Shown here: positions 33,096-41,551 of the stretch, one piece after another
Layout: the number at the start of each line of letters is the position of its first letter
Position numbering within the stretch: position 1 is the stretch's first letter
Source: Arthrobacter sp. S39
GTDB taxonomy: Bacteria; Actinomycetota; Actinomycetes; Actinomycetales; Micrococcaceae
Direction of reading: 5' to 3'
Length of the DNA: 64,000 nucleotides
NCBI RefSeq assembly: GCF_004320525.1
Contig: NZ_SIHX01000002.1
Span: forward strand, 248,001-312,000
Notes under the pieces: generated by a model
Seen by the model: only the letters and a program-made list of their open reading frames with translations
Database searches by the model: none
What the model was told of the DNA's origin: nothing
Translations under genes and position numbers: made by a program

Positions 33096-36017
33096 ATGCA
33101 AGCGACTCACCTTGAAGGCACGGCAGACCGCGCGGATGTGAAGGCCGGGGACCGCGCCCTGGCCGCCTCGCTTCGTGCGGCACTCGGCGCGGGGAACGGC
33201 GCCGTTCCGCCGGCTTCCGGTGAGCGTCCGACGGCGGGTGCGGACGTAAGCGTCGACGTGTTCGACCGCGTGGTTGCCGGCGTCGATGCCTCCCATTTTC
33301 TGCTGACTCCCGCGGCCGTGGTGCGCGCACGGTCGCTTGAGGACGTTTCGGCCGCGTTCCGTTACGCACGTTCGCACCACCGCTCCATCACGCTGCGCTC
33401 CGGCGGGACCAGCCTGTCCGGCCAGGCGTCGGGCGATGACCTCCTGATCGACGTCAGGGGCGCTTTCCGCGACATCCGGCCCGCACCTGACGGCAGCACC
33501 GTCGTCGTCCAGCCTGGCGCCACCATCCGGCAGGTCAACGCCAGGCTCCTACGCCATGGCCGGAAGCTGGGGCCGGATCCGGCCAGCGAGATCGCGGCAA
33601 CAGTTGGCGGTGTGGTGGCCAACAACTCCAGCGGCATGGCCTGCGGCACGGACTACAACTCCTACCGGACCCTGCGCTCCTTGAAATTTGTCCTGCCCGG
33701 CGGAACAGTGGTGGATACCTCCCTGCCGGATGCTGACGCGCGCCTCGCCGGCGCCGAACCGGTGCTGCATGCCGGATTGTCCCAACTCCGCGACGAAATC
33801 CGGGCGGACCCCGAACTGACGGCAGAAATCCTGCGCCAGTACCGTGGCAAGAACACCATGGGCTACGGGCTGAACTCGTTCCTCGACTTCGATGCACCGG
33901 TGGAGATCCTCGCGCACCTCATGGTGGGCAGCGAAGGTTCCCTCGGGTTCATTGCCGAGATCGAATTCGGCACCGTGCAGATTTCGCCCTGTGCGGCCAC
34001 CGCGCTGGTGATTTTCGAGGACCTGGAGCAGGCCACGCGGATCCTTCCCGTCCTGGTGGACACGGGCGCGGCCACCATAGAGCTGATGGATGCAGCATCC
34101 CTGCGGGTGGTCCAGGGCGATCCCGCCACCGCGGACATCCTCGACCGGATCGCGATCGTCTCCCACGCCGCCCTGCTGATCGAATACCAAGGGCAAACCG
34201 AGGACGAACTGGGGCGGCTTCTCGGCGGCGCGCGGGCGGCCCTGGCAGCTGCCGGAGCCCCGTCGTTCGAGCCGACCACGGAGCCAAAGAAGCGGGCGCA
34301 CCTGTGGCACGCGCGGAAGGGGCTGTACGCCGCAATTGCAGGCGCGCGGCGCCCTGGCACCACGGCGCTGCTGGAGGACATCGCGGTGCCGGTCCCGCTG
34401 CTCGCGCCGACCTGCGCCGCACTGCACCGGCTCTTCGCAGAGTACGGCTACGACGACGCCGTGATCTTCGGGCATGCGAAGGACGGCAACATCCACTTCC
34501 TCATCACGGAGGATTTCACGGCAGCCGGCGCGATCGGGCGTCAGCGGGCCTTCACCGAAGACCTGGTGGAGCTGGTCCTTGGGGCCGGCGGCACCCTGAA
34601 AGCCGAACACGGCACGGGCCGCATCATGGCCCCGTTTGTCGAACGCCAGTTCGGGCCACGGCTTTACCGCGCCATGCTGGACGTCAAGAGGCTCTGTGAT
34701 CCGGCCGGAATCCTCAACCCCGGTGTGCTGATCGGCAACGACGCGGAATCGCACCTGGCGCACCTGAAGCTCACACCCGTCGTCGAACCCGAAGTGGACC
34801 GGTGTGTGGAGTGCGGCTACTGCGAGCCCGTGTGCCCCAGCAGGGACGTGACGATCACGCCGCGCCAGCGCATCGCGGTCCGCCGCGCCCGGGCTGCGGC
34901 CACGTCCCGGGGGGATCTGGCGCTCGACGGCGAACTCGCGCGGGCCGAGACGTACAACTCGGTGGAAACGTGCGCAGTTGACGGGATGTGCCAGACCGCG
35001 TGTCCGGTCTCCATTAACACCGGGGATCTTGTCCGCCGGCTGCGTGAGCAGGACGCTTCGCGGGCCACGCAGGGCGCCGGCCGTGCCGCTGCCGCACAAT
35101 GGGCGCCGGTCACGCGGGTAGCCGCCACCGCCCTGACCGTTGCGAAGTGGCTGCCGGCGCCGGTGGTCCGCGGTGCCAGCGACGCGGCACGATTGGTGCT
35201 CGGCGCCGATGTGGTGCCCCGCTGGACTGCCGACCTGCCTGCTGGCGGCACGAGGCGGGCCGGAGCGGAGCGTACCGGGGAGTCTGAAATGCCGGCGGAG
35301 GCCGTGTTCTTTGCCTCCTGCACAGGTTCGATGTTCGGACCTGCCACAGGCAGCATCGGAGCCGCCGAAGCGTTCCGCCGGCTGTGCGCCCGGGCGGGTG
35401 TCGGCGTCGTGATCCCGCCCAGTCCCGACGCCCTGTGCTGCGGCACCCCGTGGAAGTCCAAGGGGCTGACCGAGGGGTTTGCCGCGATGGCCGAGCGGAC
35501 GGTGGCCAGCCTCGTGGCCGCATCCGACGGCGGACGGTTGCCGATCGTCACCGACAACTCCTCATGCACGGAAGGCCTGCTGCACGCCCTCGATAACGTC
35601 CGCGGGTCCGGAGTCGAATCCGCGCGGCTGCGGGTCATTGACTCGGTGGACTTCGCCGCCGCCGAACTGCTCCCGCATCTTCGGGTGCAGGAACAGGTGG
35701 CCTCGATAGTCCTCCACCCCACGTGCGCCAGCACCCGTCTGGGCACCAACGAGGGACTCCGCACCCTTGCCGACGCTGTGTCCGGGCAGGCTGTGGTTCC
35801 GGATTCCTGGGGATGCTGCGGGTTTGCAGGTGACCGCGGCATGCTGCACCCGGAACTGACGGCCTCGGCCACGCGGGATGAGGCGGCGGAGGTTTCAGCG
35901 GGTGGCTTTGAGGCGCATGCGTCCTGCAACCGCACGTGCGAGATCGGAATGAGCCGTGCCACCGGCAAGGAATACCGGCACATCCTCGAAATCCTCGAGG
36001 AACGGACCCGGACCTAG
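33096..36017 (+). CDS. FAD-linked oxidase / Fe-S fusion, D-2-hydroxyacid (glycolate/D-lactate) dehydrogenase type
   Basis: A 973-residue fusion. Residues about 60-260 are an FAD-binding domain (SITLRSGGTSLSGQA, GVVANNSSGMACG). Residues about 270-555 are the FAD-oxidase C domain (GHAKDGNIHFLI, EHGTGRIMAPF). Two 4Fe-4S motifs follow (CVECGYCEPVCPS and CAVDGMCQTACPV), then two CCG domains (DALCCGTPWKSKG and GCCGFAGDRG). This equals GlcD plus GlcF in one chain. It should pass electrons from a D-2-hydroxyacid to the quinone pool. In this locus glycolate is an attractive substrate, as a product of one apiose route. Confidence 0.9.
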   Translation: MQATHLEGTADRADVKAGDRALAASLRAALGAGNGAVPPASGERPTAGADVSVDVFDRVVAGVDASHFLLTPAAVVRARSLEDVSAAFRYARSHHRSITLRSGGTSLSGQASGDDLLIDVRGAFRDIRPAPDGSTVVVQPGATIRQVNARLLRHGRKLGPDPASEIAATVGGVVANNSSGMACGTDYNSYRTLRSLKFVLPGGTVVDTSLPDADARLAGAEPVLHAGLSQLRDEIRADPELTAEILRQYRGKNTMGYGLNSFLDFDAPVEILAHLMVGSEGSLGFIAEIEFGTVQISPCAATALVIFEDLEQATRILPVLVDTGAATIELMDAASLRVVQGDPATADILDRIAIVSHAALLIEYQGQTEDELGRLLGGARAALAAAGAPSFEPTTEPKKRAHLWHARKGLYAAIAGARRPGTTALLEDIAVPVPLLAPTCAALHRLFAEYGYDDAVIFGHAKDGNIHFLITEDFTAAGAIGRQRAFTEDLVELVLGAGGTLKAEHGTGRIMAPFVERQFGPRLYRAMLDVKRLCDPAGILNPGVLIGNDAESHLAHLKLTPVVEPEVDRCVECGYCEPVCPSRDVTITPRQRIAVRRARAAATSRGDLALDGELARAETYNSVETCAVDGMCQTACPVSINTGDLVRRLREQDASRATQGAGRAAAAQWAPVTRVAATALTVAKWLPAPVVRGASDAARLVLGADVVPRWTADLPAGGTRRAGAERTGESEMPAEAVFFASCTGSMFGPATGSIGAAEAFRRLCARAGVGVVIPPSPDALCCGTPWKSKGLTEGFAAMAERTVASLVAASDGGRLPIVTDNSSCTEGLLHALDNVRGSGVESARLRVIDSVDFAAAELLPHLRVQEQVASIVLHPTCASTRLGTNEGLRTLADAVSGQAVVPDSWGCCGFAGDRGMLHPELTASATRDEAAEVSAGGFEAHASCNRTCEIGMSRATGKEYRHILEILEERTRT

Positions 36018-36068
36018 GCCGGCGGCGGCCGAATTTTTTGATGAACGAGACAACGAAAAGGACTCTTT

Positions 36069-36929
36069 ATGCGCATCGCAGTCACTGGCAGCTCGGGCAA
36101 ACTGGGTCGGGCCACCGTGGACCGCCTCCGGAGCGAGGGGCACGAGGTGGCCGGGTTCGACCTCACGGGAACCGCTGGTGTTGGCTTCACCCGGGTGGAC
36201 CTCGCCGACTACGGACAGACGCTGGACAGCATGATCGGCGTCACCGCCCGGCATGAAGGGCTGGATGCTGTGGTGCACCTGGCGGCCATCCCGGTGAACG
36301 GGCTGGTTCCCGATGCGGCGACCTTCCAGAACAACATGACAGTCAGCTTCAACGTGGTTCACGCAGCCATGCGGGCAGGAATCCGCAGGATCGTCACCGC
36401 GTCCAGCATTACCGCCATGGGATTCCCGTTCGACGAGCCGCCCGCCGCGCTGCCCATCGACGAGTCCACGACCGCCGCGAACAACACGTATGCGCTGGCC
36501 AAGGTTGCGGAGGAGGCGATGTGGGCCCAGCTGGTCCGCTGGGAGCCGGAGATGAGCATCAGCTCGCTCCGGTTCACCAATGTGGTGGCTCCGGATGAGT
36601 ACGGAACCTTTGTGAATGCGTCGGATCCCGCGTATCGCCGCGACCTGCTCTTCAGCTACGTCGACTCACGGGACGGAGCCGCCGCCGTGGCGCTCGCGCT
36701 GGCGCACGCTACGCCCGGGTTCGAAATTTACGACGTCGCGGCCTCCGATACCGGAAGCGCGGTTCCTACCGCCGAGCTCGCCGCACTCCACTTCCCGGGG
36801 GTGCCTTTGCGGCCAGGGCTGGGCGAGTTTGAAACGCTCATGTCCATCGACAAGGCCCGCGCCCGGCTCGGGTTCGAACCCGAGCACCTGTGGCGGGACG
36901 GATATGCGGCACACCAGCTCCGGGCTTAA
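36069..36929 (+). CDS. Extended SDR NAD(P)-dependent dehydrogenase/epimerase
   Basis: A 286-residue enzyme. The glycine-rich cofactor motif is VTGSSGKLGRATVDRL. DAVVHLAAIP and TASSITAMG (catalytic Ser/Thr strand) follow, then the active-site YALAK. It resembles uronate dehydrogenases and nucleotide-sugar epimerases. It lies 51 nt after the FAD/Fe-S gene on the same strand, probably co-transcribed. It may oxidise a sugar to a lactone; the substrate is unknown. Confidence 0.87.
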   Translation: MRIAVTGSSGKLGRATVDRLRSEGHEVAGFDLTGTAGVGFTRVDLADYGQTLDSMIGVTARHEGLDAVVHLAAIPVNGLVPDAATFQNNMTVSFNVVHAAMRAGIRRIVTASSITAMGFPFDEPPAALPIDESTTAANNTYALAKVAEEAMWAQLVRWEPEMSISSLRFTNVVAPDEYGTFVNASDPAYRRDLLFSYVDSRDGAAAVALALAHATPGFEIYDVAASDTGSAVPTAELAALHFPGVPLRPGLGEFETLMSIDKARARLGFEPEHLWRDGYAAHQLRA

Positions 36930-37059
36930 CAGTCATTTCCCCATGTCTGGCTCCGCCGGGCGGATTTCGCGAACCTGCTTGCGTCATCCGTTCGGTCGCC
37001 GGACCGTGTGGCTGCCGGATCTGCTTACAATCGATGTTCAGCCACCTATCAAGGGAATC

Positions 37060-37398
37060 ATGAAGAAACTCACCACGGCCCTGGTCGCCGCCGCGCTCCT
37101 TGTCTCTGCTTCCGCTTGTGCCGCCCCGGCAAAACTGTCCACGGAAGCGACCTGCGAGCGGATCAAGATCGTTGCTTCTGACTCCAGCGCCAGCATGGGC
37201 AAGACGGGCATGACGATCCTCGCCAACAAGCTCCGCCCGATCGTGGCCGGAGCCTCGGACGAATTGAAGCCCGCCGTCCAGGCAATCCTCGAATTCACCG
37301 ATGAGTCTGCGAAAGAGAACCCGGACGCGGACAAGCTCGCCGACCTGCAGGACGATTACCAGAAGGCCGGCGCCACGTTCACCGAGCTCTGCCAGTAG
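37060..37398 (+). CDS. Small lipoprotein of unknown function
   Basis: A 112-residue protein with signal MKKLTTALVAAALLVSASAC; the lipobox Cys is residue 20. The mature part has two further cysteines (ATCERIK and the penultimate-residue Cys in ELCQ), which could form a disulfide joining both ends, and is mostly helical. AAGGGA precedes the ATG. It is probably membrane-tethered outside the cell. No family was recognised. Confidence 0.75.
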   Translation: MKKLTTALVAAALLVSASACAAPAKLSTEATCERIKIVASDSSASMGKTGMTILANKLRPIVAGASDELKPAVQAILEFTDESAKENPDADKLADLQDDYQKAGATFTELCQ

Positions 37399-37423
37399 AA
37401 CCGGACTGTTACAGGGCGAGTCA

Positions 37424-37439
37424 GCGGCGCCTCCGCCGC
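37424..37439. terminator. Short hairpin between convergent genes
   Basis: GCGGCG / CGCCGC with a 4-nt loop in the 43-bp gap between the lipoprotein and a small membrane-protein gene. Weak candidate. Confidence 0.35.
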
Positions 37440-37441
37440 AG

Positions 37442-37672
37442 TCAGTCCTTAACGGGCGCTTCGACCGGTGACGACCGCTCGTCCTGGGACCGCATTTCTA
37501 CAAAGGTGTCGTAGGCGGTCGTGTGCATGGCTTCGTCGTAGGCAGCCATCGCGGCGGCAACAGCCGAAGCGGTGGCGCCCCGGCGGCGGGCTCGGACGGC
37601 GATGGCGCCGAGTGCGCCCATGACCCCGAGCAGGCAGCCCACCACGGCGATTCCGGCGAAGACTTCAGCCAT
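37442..37672 (-). CDS. Small single-span membrane protein
   Basis: A 76-residue protein. Residues about 4-27 form one membrane helix (AGIAVVGCLLGVMGALGAIAV), followed by RARRR (positive-inside anchor) and an acidic tail. It lies 18 nt downstream of the DUF2306 gene and may be co-transcribed. No function is recognised. Confidence 0.6.
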   Translation of the reverse strand: MAEVFAGIAVVGCLLGVMGALGAIAVRARRRGATASAVAAAMAAYDEAMHTTAYDTFVEMRSQDERSSPVEAPVKD

Positions 37673-37690
37673 GTAGATACCCCGTTTCTG

Positions 37691-38407
37691 TCAGCTGCGC
37701 GTGTGCAATGCCTGTGCATCCAAGACTATGCGCGCGGACGGCCGCGGTGCCCGTACCGGGACCCCGGCCCTCCGGTGAATGACATACTCGGCCACTGCCA
37801 GGTTGATCACCCAGGCCAGCCCCATCAGCAATGCCCGGATGAGTTCGCTGGGCGGACCCACCAGCAGCATCCAGGGCAGGATGACCAGCGCCTGGGTGCC
37901 GGCGGCCACCGCAATGGCGTAGGCGCGCGTCATCCATACGCTGTGCCGGACGAAGTCCCGCCGGCGGATCGCCATGACGCCCATCAGCAGGCTCAGCAGC
38001 ATGGCCGAGCCGAAGAGGATCCGCAGCGGGACGTCGGTGATGCCGTCGGGGAGCGGGTAGAAGGCGGACATCCACAGGCCGGTCAGTGCCGTCAGCAGTC
38101 CGGCGGGAATCAGGATGAGCCCGGCGATGCGGTGCCAGCTGCGCCTGCCTCTCAGCCCTGGCACGAACTGGAACGCGCCGAGCAGGCTGTAGACCGTCAC
38201 GCTGACGATGTGGACCACCACGGGAACGGGTGAAGCGAAGAACCTGGCATTCTGCGGTGTGATCGCGCCTCCGCCGGTCAGCTCCGTGAGCCGCGCCGCC
38301 CCGGCGATGACCGGGATGAGGCTGAGGAGGATCAGTCCGGCGGGCACCGGCCACTGCGCCCTGCGGCGGATTGCGGGGGTAGGGGCGAGCTTGGTTTCCG
38401 TTGGCAT
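37691..38407 (-). CDS. DUF2306-type multi-span membrane protein
   Basis: A 238-residue protein with about six to seven hydrophobic segments. Conserved polar positions include HIVSVTVYSLLGAFQF, HRIAGLILIPAGLL and RRDFVRHSVWMTRAYA, typical of predicted DUF2306 membrane proteins. ATG 38407 has AGGGA upstream; the frame runs to 38791 but would cross the operator and the divergent gene. It is divergent from a TetR gene and probably repressed by it. It may be involved in export or redox; unknown. Confidence 0.82.
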   Translation of the reverse strand: MPTETKLAPTPAIRRRAQWPVPAGLILLSLIPVIAGAARLTELTGGGAITPQNARFFASPVPVVVHIVSVTVYSLLGAFQFVPGLRGRRSWHRIAGLILIPAGLLTALTGLWMSAFYPLPDGITDVPLRILFGSAMLLSLLMGVMAIRRRDFVRHSVWMTRAYAIAVAAGTQALVILPWMLLVGPPSELIRALLMGLAWVINLAVAEYVIHRRAGVPVRAPRPSARIVLDAQALHTRS

Positions 38408-38427
38408 TGTCGGTCCCTTTGACTTCA

Positions 38428-38446
38428 AGGTGTACGGCGTACACCT
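38428..38446. promoter_or_regulatory. TetR operator, copy 1
   Basis: AGGTGTACGGCGTACACCT is a perfect 19-bp palindrome (9-bp arms, central G), 21 nt upstream of the DUF2306 start. Confidence 0.8.
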
Positions 38447-38461
38447 GATGTGCATCACGTT

Positions 38462-38480
38462 AGGTGTACGCCGTACACTT
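38462..38480. promoter_or_regulatory. TetR operator, copy 2
   Basis: AGGTGTACGCCGTACACTT matches copy 1 at 17 of 19 positions and lies 34 nt further on, 34 nt before the TetR start, so autoregulation of both divergent promoters is likely. Confidence 0.78.
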
Positions 38481-38514
38481 GTCAATAGAAAACGGCTAGG
38501 GAAAGGTGGGCCGG

Positions 38515-39237
38515 ATGACCCAGCAGCTGGAAACCTCACGCCGCACCCCGCTGAACCGGGCCCGCGTGCTGGAGGCCGCCGTCGCACTCGCCGACGAGGT
38601 GGGCCTTGAAGCGCTGAGCATGCGCAGGCTCGCCGAAGCGCTCGGCGTGGTGCCGATGGCGCTCTACAAGCACGTCGCCAACAAGAATGAACTCCTTGAC
38701 GGCATGGTGGACGTTGTCGTCGGCGAGATCGCCGCCGTCGTCCCCGGCACTGGGTGGAAGGACGCCGTCCGGCTGCGCGTGCTGTCCGCACGGCAGGCGC
38801 TGCTGCGCCATCCGTGGGCCCGCCAGGCGCTGGAAACCCGCACCAACCGGACGCCCGCCGTCCTCACGTACACCGACGAAGTCATCGGAATGTTCCTGGC
38901 TGGCGGCTTCTCCGTTGACCTCACCCATCACGTGATGCACGCGCTGGGGAGCCGGATGTGGGGCTTCACCCAGGAGCTGTTCGACGCCGCCGCCGGAGGC
39001 CCGGAGGCCGTGATGCCGCCGGAGGTGCAGGCTGCGATGCTCCAGGAGATGGCGCGGAGGTATCCCAACATCCTCGAGGTGGCCAGCGTTGCCCGGCACG
39101 ACGACGGCTCAGTGGTCAGCTATGGCTGCGACGACCAGTTTGAGTTCGAGTTCGCCCTCGACCTGATGCTGGACGGCTTCGAACGCCTGCACAGGCGGGA
39201 CTGGAGCTCGGCGGCGGCGAAGCGGGAGCCCCGGTAA
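38515..39237 (+). CDS. TetR-family regulator with TetR_C-type ligand domain
   Basis: A 240-residue repressor. The helix-turn-helix is LSMRRLAEALGVVPMALYKHVANKNELLDGMVD, with the YKHVANK feature of true TetR-like members. The C-terminal domain is long and acidic. ATG 38515 with AAAGG upstream is preferred to GTG 38506. It is divergent from the DUF2306 gene across two palindromes. Confidence 0.9.
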   Translation: MTQQLETSRRTPLNRARVLEAAVALADEVGLEALSMRRLAEALGVVPMALYKHVANKNELLDGMVDVVVGEIAAVVPGTGWKDAVRLRVLSARQALLRHPWARQALETRTNRTPAVLTYTDEVIGMFLAGGFSVDLTHHVMHALGSRMWGFTQELFDAAAGGPEAVMPPEVQAAMLQEMARRYPNILEVASVARHDDGSVVSYGCDDQFEFEFALDLMLDGFERLHRRDWSSAAAKREPR

Positions 39238-39244
39238 GGGCAAT

Positions 39245-39283
39245 GGACGTTTCCTGTGGCTGGTGCAGCCGCAGGAAACGTCC
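39245..39283. terminator. Bidirectional terminator
   Basis: Outer arms GGACGTTTCCTG / CAGGAAACGTCC (12 bp, perfect) continue through a T-G wobble into GGCTG / CAGCC with a GTG loop, an 18-pair hairpin between convergent TetR and binding-protein genes. Confidence 0.8.
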
Positions 39284-39306
39284 GCGTCGGGTTTGCCTTG
39301 TGAAAC

Positions 39307-40668
39307 CTAGCTGCTGATGGCCGCCTTCATTTCATCTACAGCCTTGGTTCCGGCCTCATCCGGGGACAGCCTGTTGAAGAGGACCTCCACCGTATAGCGC
39401 CGGATGATTTCCTGGATGATGCCTGCGCCCTTCGGCGGCGGCGCCGGAGCCGCGCCGAGCTCGTCCTTGATCTGGTCGATGAACTTGACCACCTTGCTGT
39501 CCGCGGATGTCAGCTTGGACTCTGTGGCCGCCCGGAGGTCTGAGTTGGGGTTCACGCCGCGATCGGCGAGGAGGATTTCGCCGGCCTTGACGTCATTGGC
39601 AAGGAAGTTGATGAACCTGGCCGTTTCCTGGGGGTGCTTGGTGCGTGAAGATGCCGACCAGAACTGGGACGTTTTGTACCAGAGCTGCGTGTCGGCAGCC
39701 TCGCCGGTTTTGGAGGGGAACCGCAGGATCGCCAGGTCGCCGCCTGCAGCCTTTTCCAACGCAGGGAGCTGGTTGGACCACCTGAAGGCGAACCCGTTGG
39801 TGCCTGTTGCCACGCCGCTCTGATCCAGCGTGGCGGCCTCGGCCTCCACCACCTCGGATGCTGTGGGCACGGCTTCCTTCTCCCGGAGCTGCTTCAGGAA
39901 TGCCCACCACTGGGCAATGTCGCCCGGTTCAAACCCGAGCTTGTGCTCCGGAGTGTAGAGGGACTTGCCGTTTTGCCGTAGCCACACGCCCAGGGACGCC
40001 TCGTCTCCGCCGTACGCCGCGGAGCCGTACGTGCCTTTCGGGGATTTAGCCGTGATCTCGGCTGCGATGCGCGCGAAGTCTTCCCAGGTCCAGGTTGAGT
40101 CATCCGGCAGTTCCACTCCGGCGGCCTTGAACACTTCGGGGTTCGCCAGCATGACCGGGGCGTTGATGCCGGCGGCGAGACCGGTCAGCCCGTCTTCGCT
40201 GGTGCCGGACTTGAGCGCCGCCTCATCAAACTTTGACGTGTCGATGTCGTATTTGGAAAGGTCCAGCAGGGCGCCGCGGCTGGAGTACTCGGTGATGTAC
40301 TTCTCGTCCATCTGGATGATGTCTGGGGCATCGTTCGCGGCGACCTGGGTGGCCAGCCTGTCCCAGTAGGGGCCTGAATCGCCGAATTCCGGCTTGATCT
40401 TGATGTTCGGATTCTCTGCCTCGAAGGCCGCGATCACGGCCTGCGTCAGCTGCGCCCGTTTGTCGCCGCCCCACCACGCAAACCGGAGCTCCACAGGACC
40501 ACCGTCGCTCTTCGGGTCTGTCCCGGCGCCGCAGGCGCTGAGGGCAATGACGACGGCGGCCGCTGCGGCCACCGCGCGGACCTTTCGGAACCGGCGTCGG
40601 GCGACTGCGGGCGGCGGCTCTGCCTCGCGATGCATTGCGGCGGAATCAGAATAGGGAAAAAGCGGCAC
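39307..40668 (-). CDS. Orphan ABC sugar-binding lipoprotein
   Basis: A 453-residue extracellular binding protein. GTG 40668 has GGAG at 6-nt spacing; the first ATG (40635) has none. A basic stretch ARRRFRKVRAVAAAAAVV leads to lipobox LSAC. The mature part begins VELRFAWWGGDKRAQL, typical for family 1. No permease or ATPase gene is next to it. It faces the GntR/DapA-like/enolase operon across a shared promoter and probably supplies its sugar acid, perhaps using permeases encoded elsewhere. Confidence 0.88.
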   Translation of the reverse strand: MPLFPYSDSAAMHREAEPPPAVARRRFRKVRAVAAAAAVVIALSACGAGTDPKSDGGPVELRFAWWGGDKRAQLTQAVIAAFEAENPNIKIKPEFGDSGPYWDRLATQVAANDAPDIIQMDEKYITEYSSRGALLDLSKYDIDTSKFDEAALKSGTSEDGLTGLAAGINAPVMLANPEVFKAAGVELPDDSTWTWEDFARIAAEITAKSPKGTYGSAAYGGDEASLGVWLRQNGKSLYTPEHKLGFEPGDIAQWWAFLKQLREKEAVPTASEVVEAEAATLDQSGVATGTNGFAFRWSNQLPALEKAAGGDLAILRFPSKTGEAADTQLWYKTSQFWSASSRTKHPQETARFINFLANDVKAGEILLADRGVNPNSDLRAATESKLTSADSKVVKFIDQIKDELGAAPAPPPKGAGIIQEIIRRYTVEVLFNRLSPDEAGTKAVDEMKAAISS

Positions 40669-40827
40669 TGGGTACTCCGATCTTCTTTGATCTTGCAAGG
40701 GAGCAGGGTGGGCGTTCGTGCCCTGCAGGGTCGAGGTGGGGTCTTGCGGCGGGCCGATGTCGACGGGACCGGTGGGGAGGGCTGCCATGCCGACAACGGG
40801 ATCACCCGCCGGCCTGACGCTCTCATA

Positions 40828-40862
40828 CATCATATACTAGACACCATACACCTGATATGATG
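40828..40862. promoter_or_regulatory. Inverted repeat upstream of the GntR operon
   Basis: CATCATAT (40828-40835) and ATATGATG (40855-40862) are perfect complements 19 nt apart in a divergent promoter. Likely involved in control by the GntR protein encoded next to it. Confidence 0.5.
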
Positions 40863-40885
40863 AGTTGCATGGAAAGGAATTTATT

Positions 40886-41551
40886 GTGATCACGGAATCC
40901 ATGCCCAGCGGTCTGCTGCCAGCGTCGTCCCGGACCGGTCTTGTGGTGGAGGCGCTTCGGCGGTCAATCCTCACGGGTGAGCTGCCTGCCGGGCAGCCGT
41001 TGGTTGAGACCGAACTCGCCCGCCGGTACGGCATCTCGAAGACCCCCGTGCGGGAGGCGCTCAAGACCCTGGTAGGGGCCGGACTGGTCACGATGAGCGA
41101 ATACAAGGGCGCCACCGTACGGGTGGTGGATGAGGAGATGGCGCGCAGCGTCTTCGACGTCCGATCACTCCTGGAGCCGGTCGCCGTCGCCCGCACAGTG
41201 GAACGCGGACTGGACCTCGACCTTGCGCAGGACGCGCTGGACCGTGCCTCATCCGCCAAGGACGAAGCCGAACGGAGCCTGGCTAACAGGGATTTCCATC
41301 AGCTGCTCTATTCCAACTGCGGCAATCCTGTCCTTGTTGACATGCTGGACGGGCTGCGCGAGCAGACGGCGCTGATTTCAGTCAACGCGTGGACCCAGCA
41401 ACCGTCGTGGGACGAAGAGGCGGCCGAGCACGCCGAAATCCTGGCGGCGGCACGCGAGGGCGATGCCGGCCGTGCGGCCGAGCTGGTCCTCAACCACATT
41501 CGCAGTTTCGAGGTCCGCGCCGTCGGACAGATCGCCGGCAGGAAAAGATGA
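40886..41551 (+). CDS. GntR-family regulator (FadR/FCD subgroup)
   Basis: A 221-residue repressor. The winged helix reads LVETELARRYGISKTPVREALKTLVGAGLV. An all-helical FCD domain with metal-site-like His residues (RDFHQLLYSNCGN, EEAAEHAEIL, LNHIRSF) follows. GTG 40886 has AAGGA upstream. Its TGA overlaps the next ATG (ATGA), so it is co-expressed with the two sugar-acid enzymes it likely controls. Confidence 0.92.
   Translation: MITESMPSGLLPASSRTGLVVEALRRSILTGELPAGQPLVETELARRYGISKTPVREALKTLVGAGLVTMSEYKGATVRVVDEEMARSVFDVRSLLEPVAVARTVERGLDLDLAQDALDRASSAKDEAERSLANRDFHQLLYSNCGNPVLVDMLDGLREQTALISVNAWTQQPSWDEEAAEHAEILAAAREGDAGRAAELVLNHIRSFEVRAVGQIAGRKR

Noticed and set aside
33549..35099. 516-residue frame antisense to the FAD/Fe-S gene
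   Set aside because: Shadow frame; the plus-strand protein has every domain motif intact.
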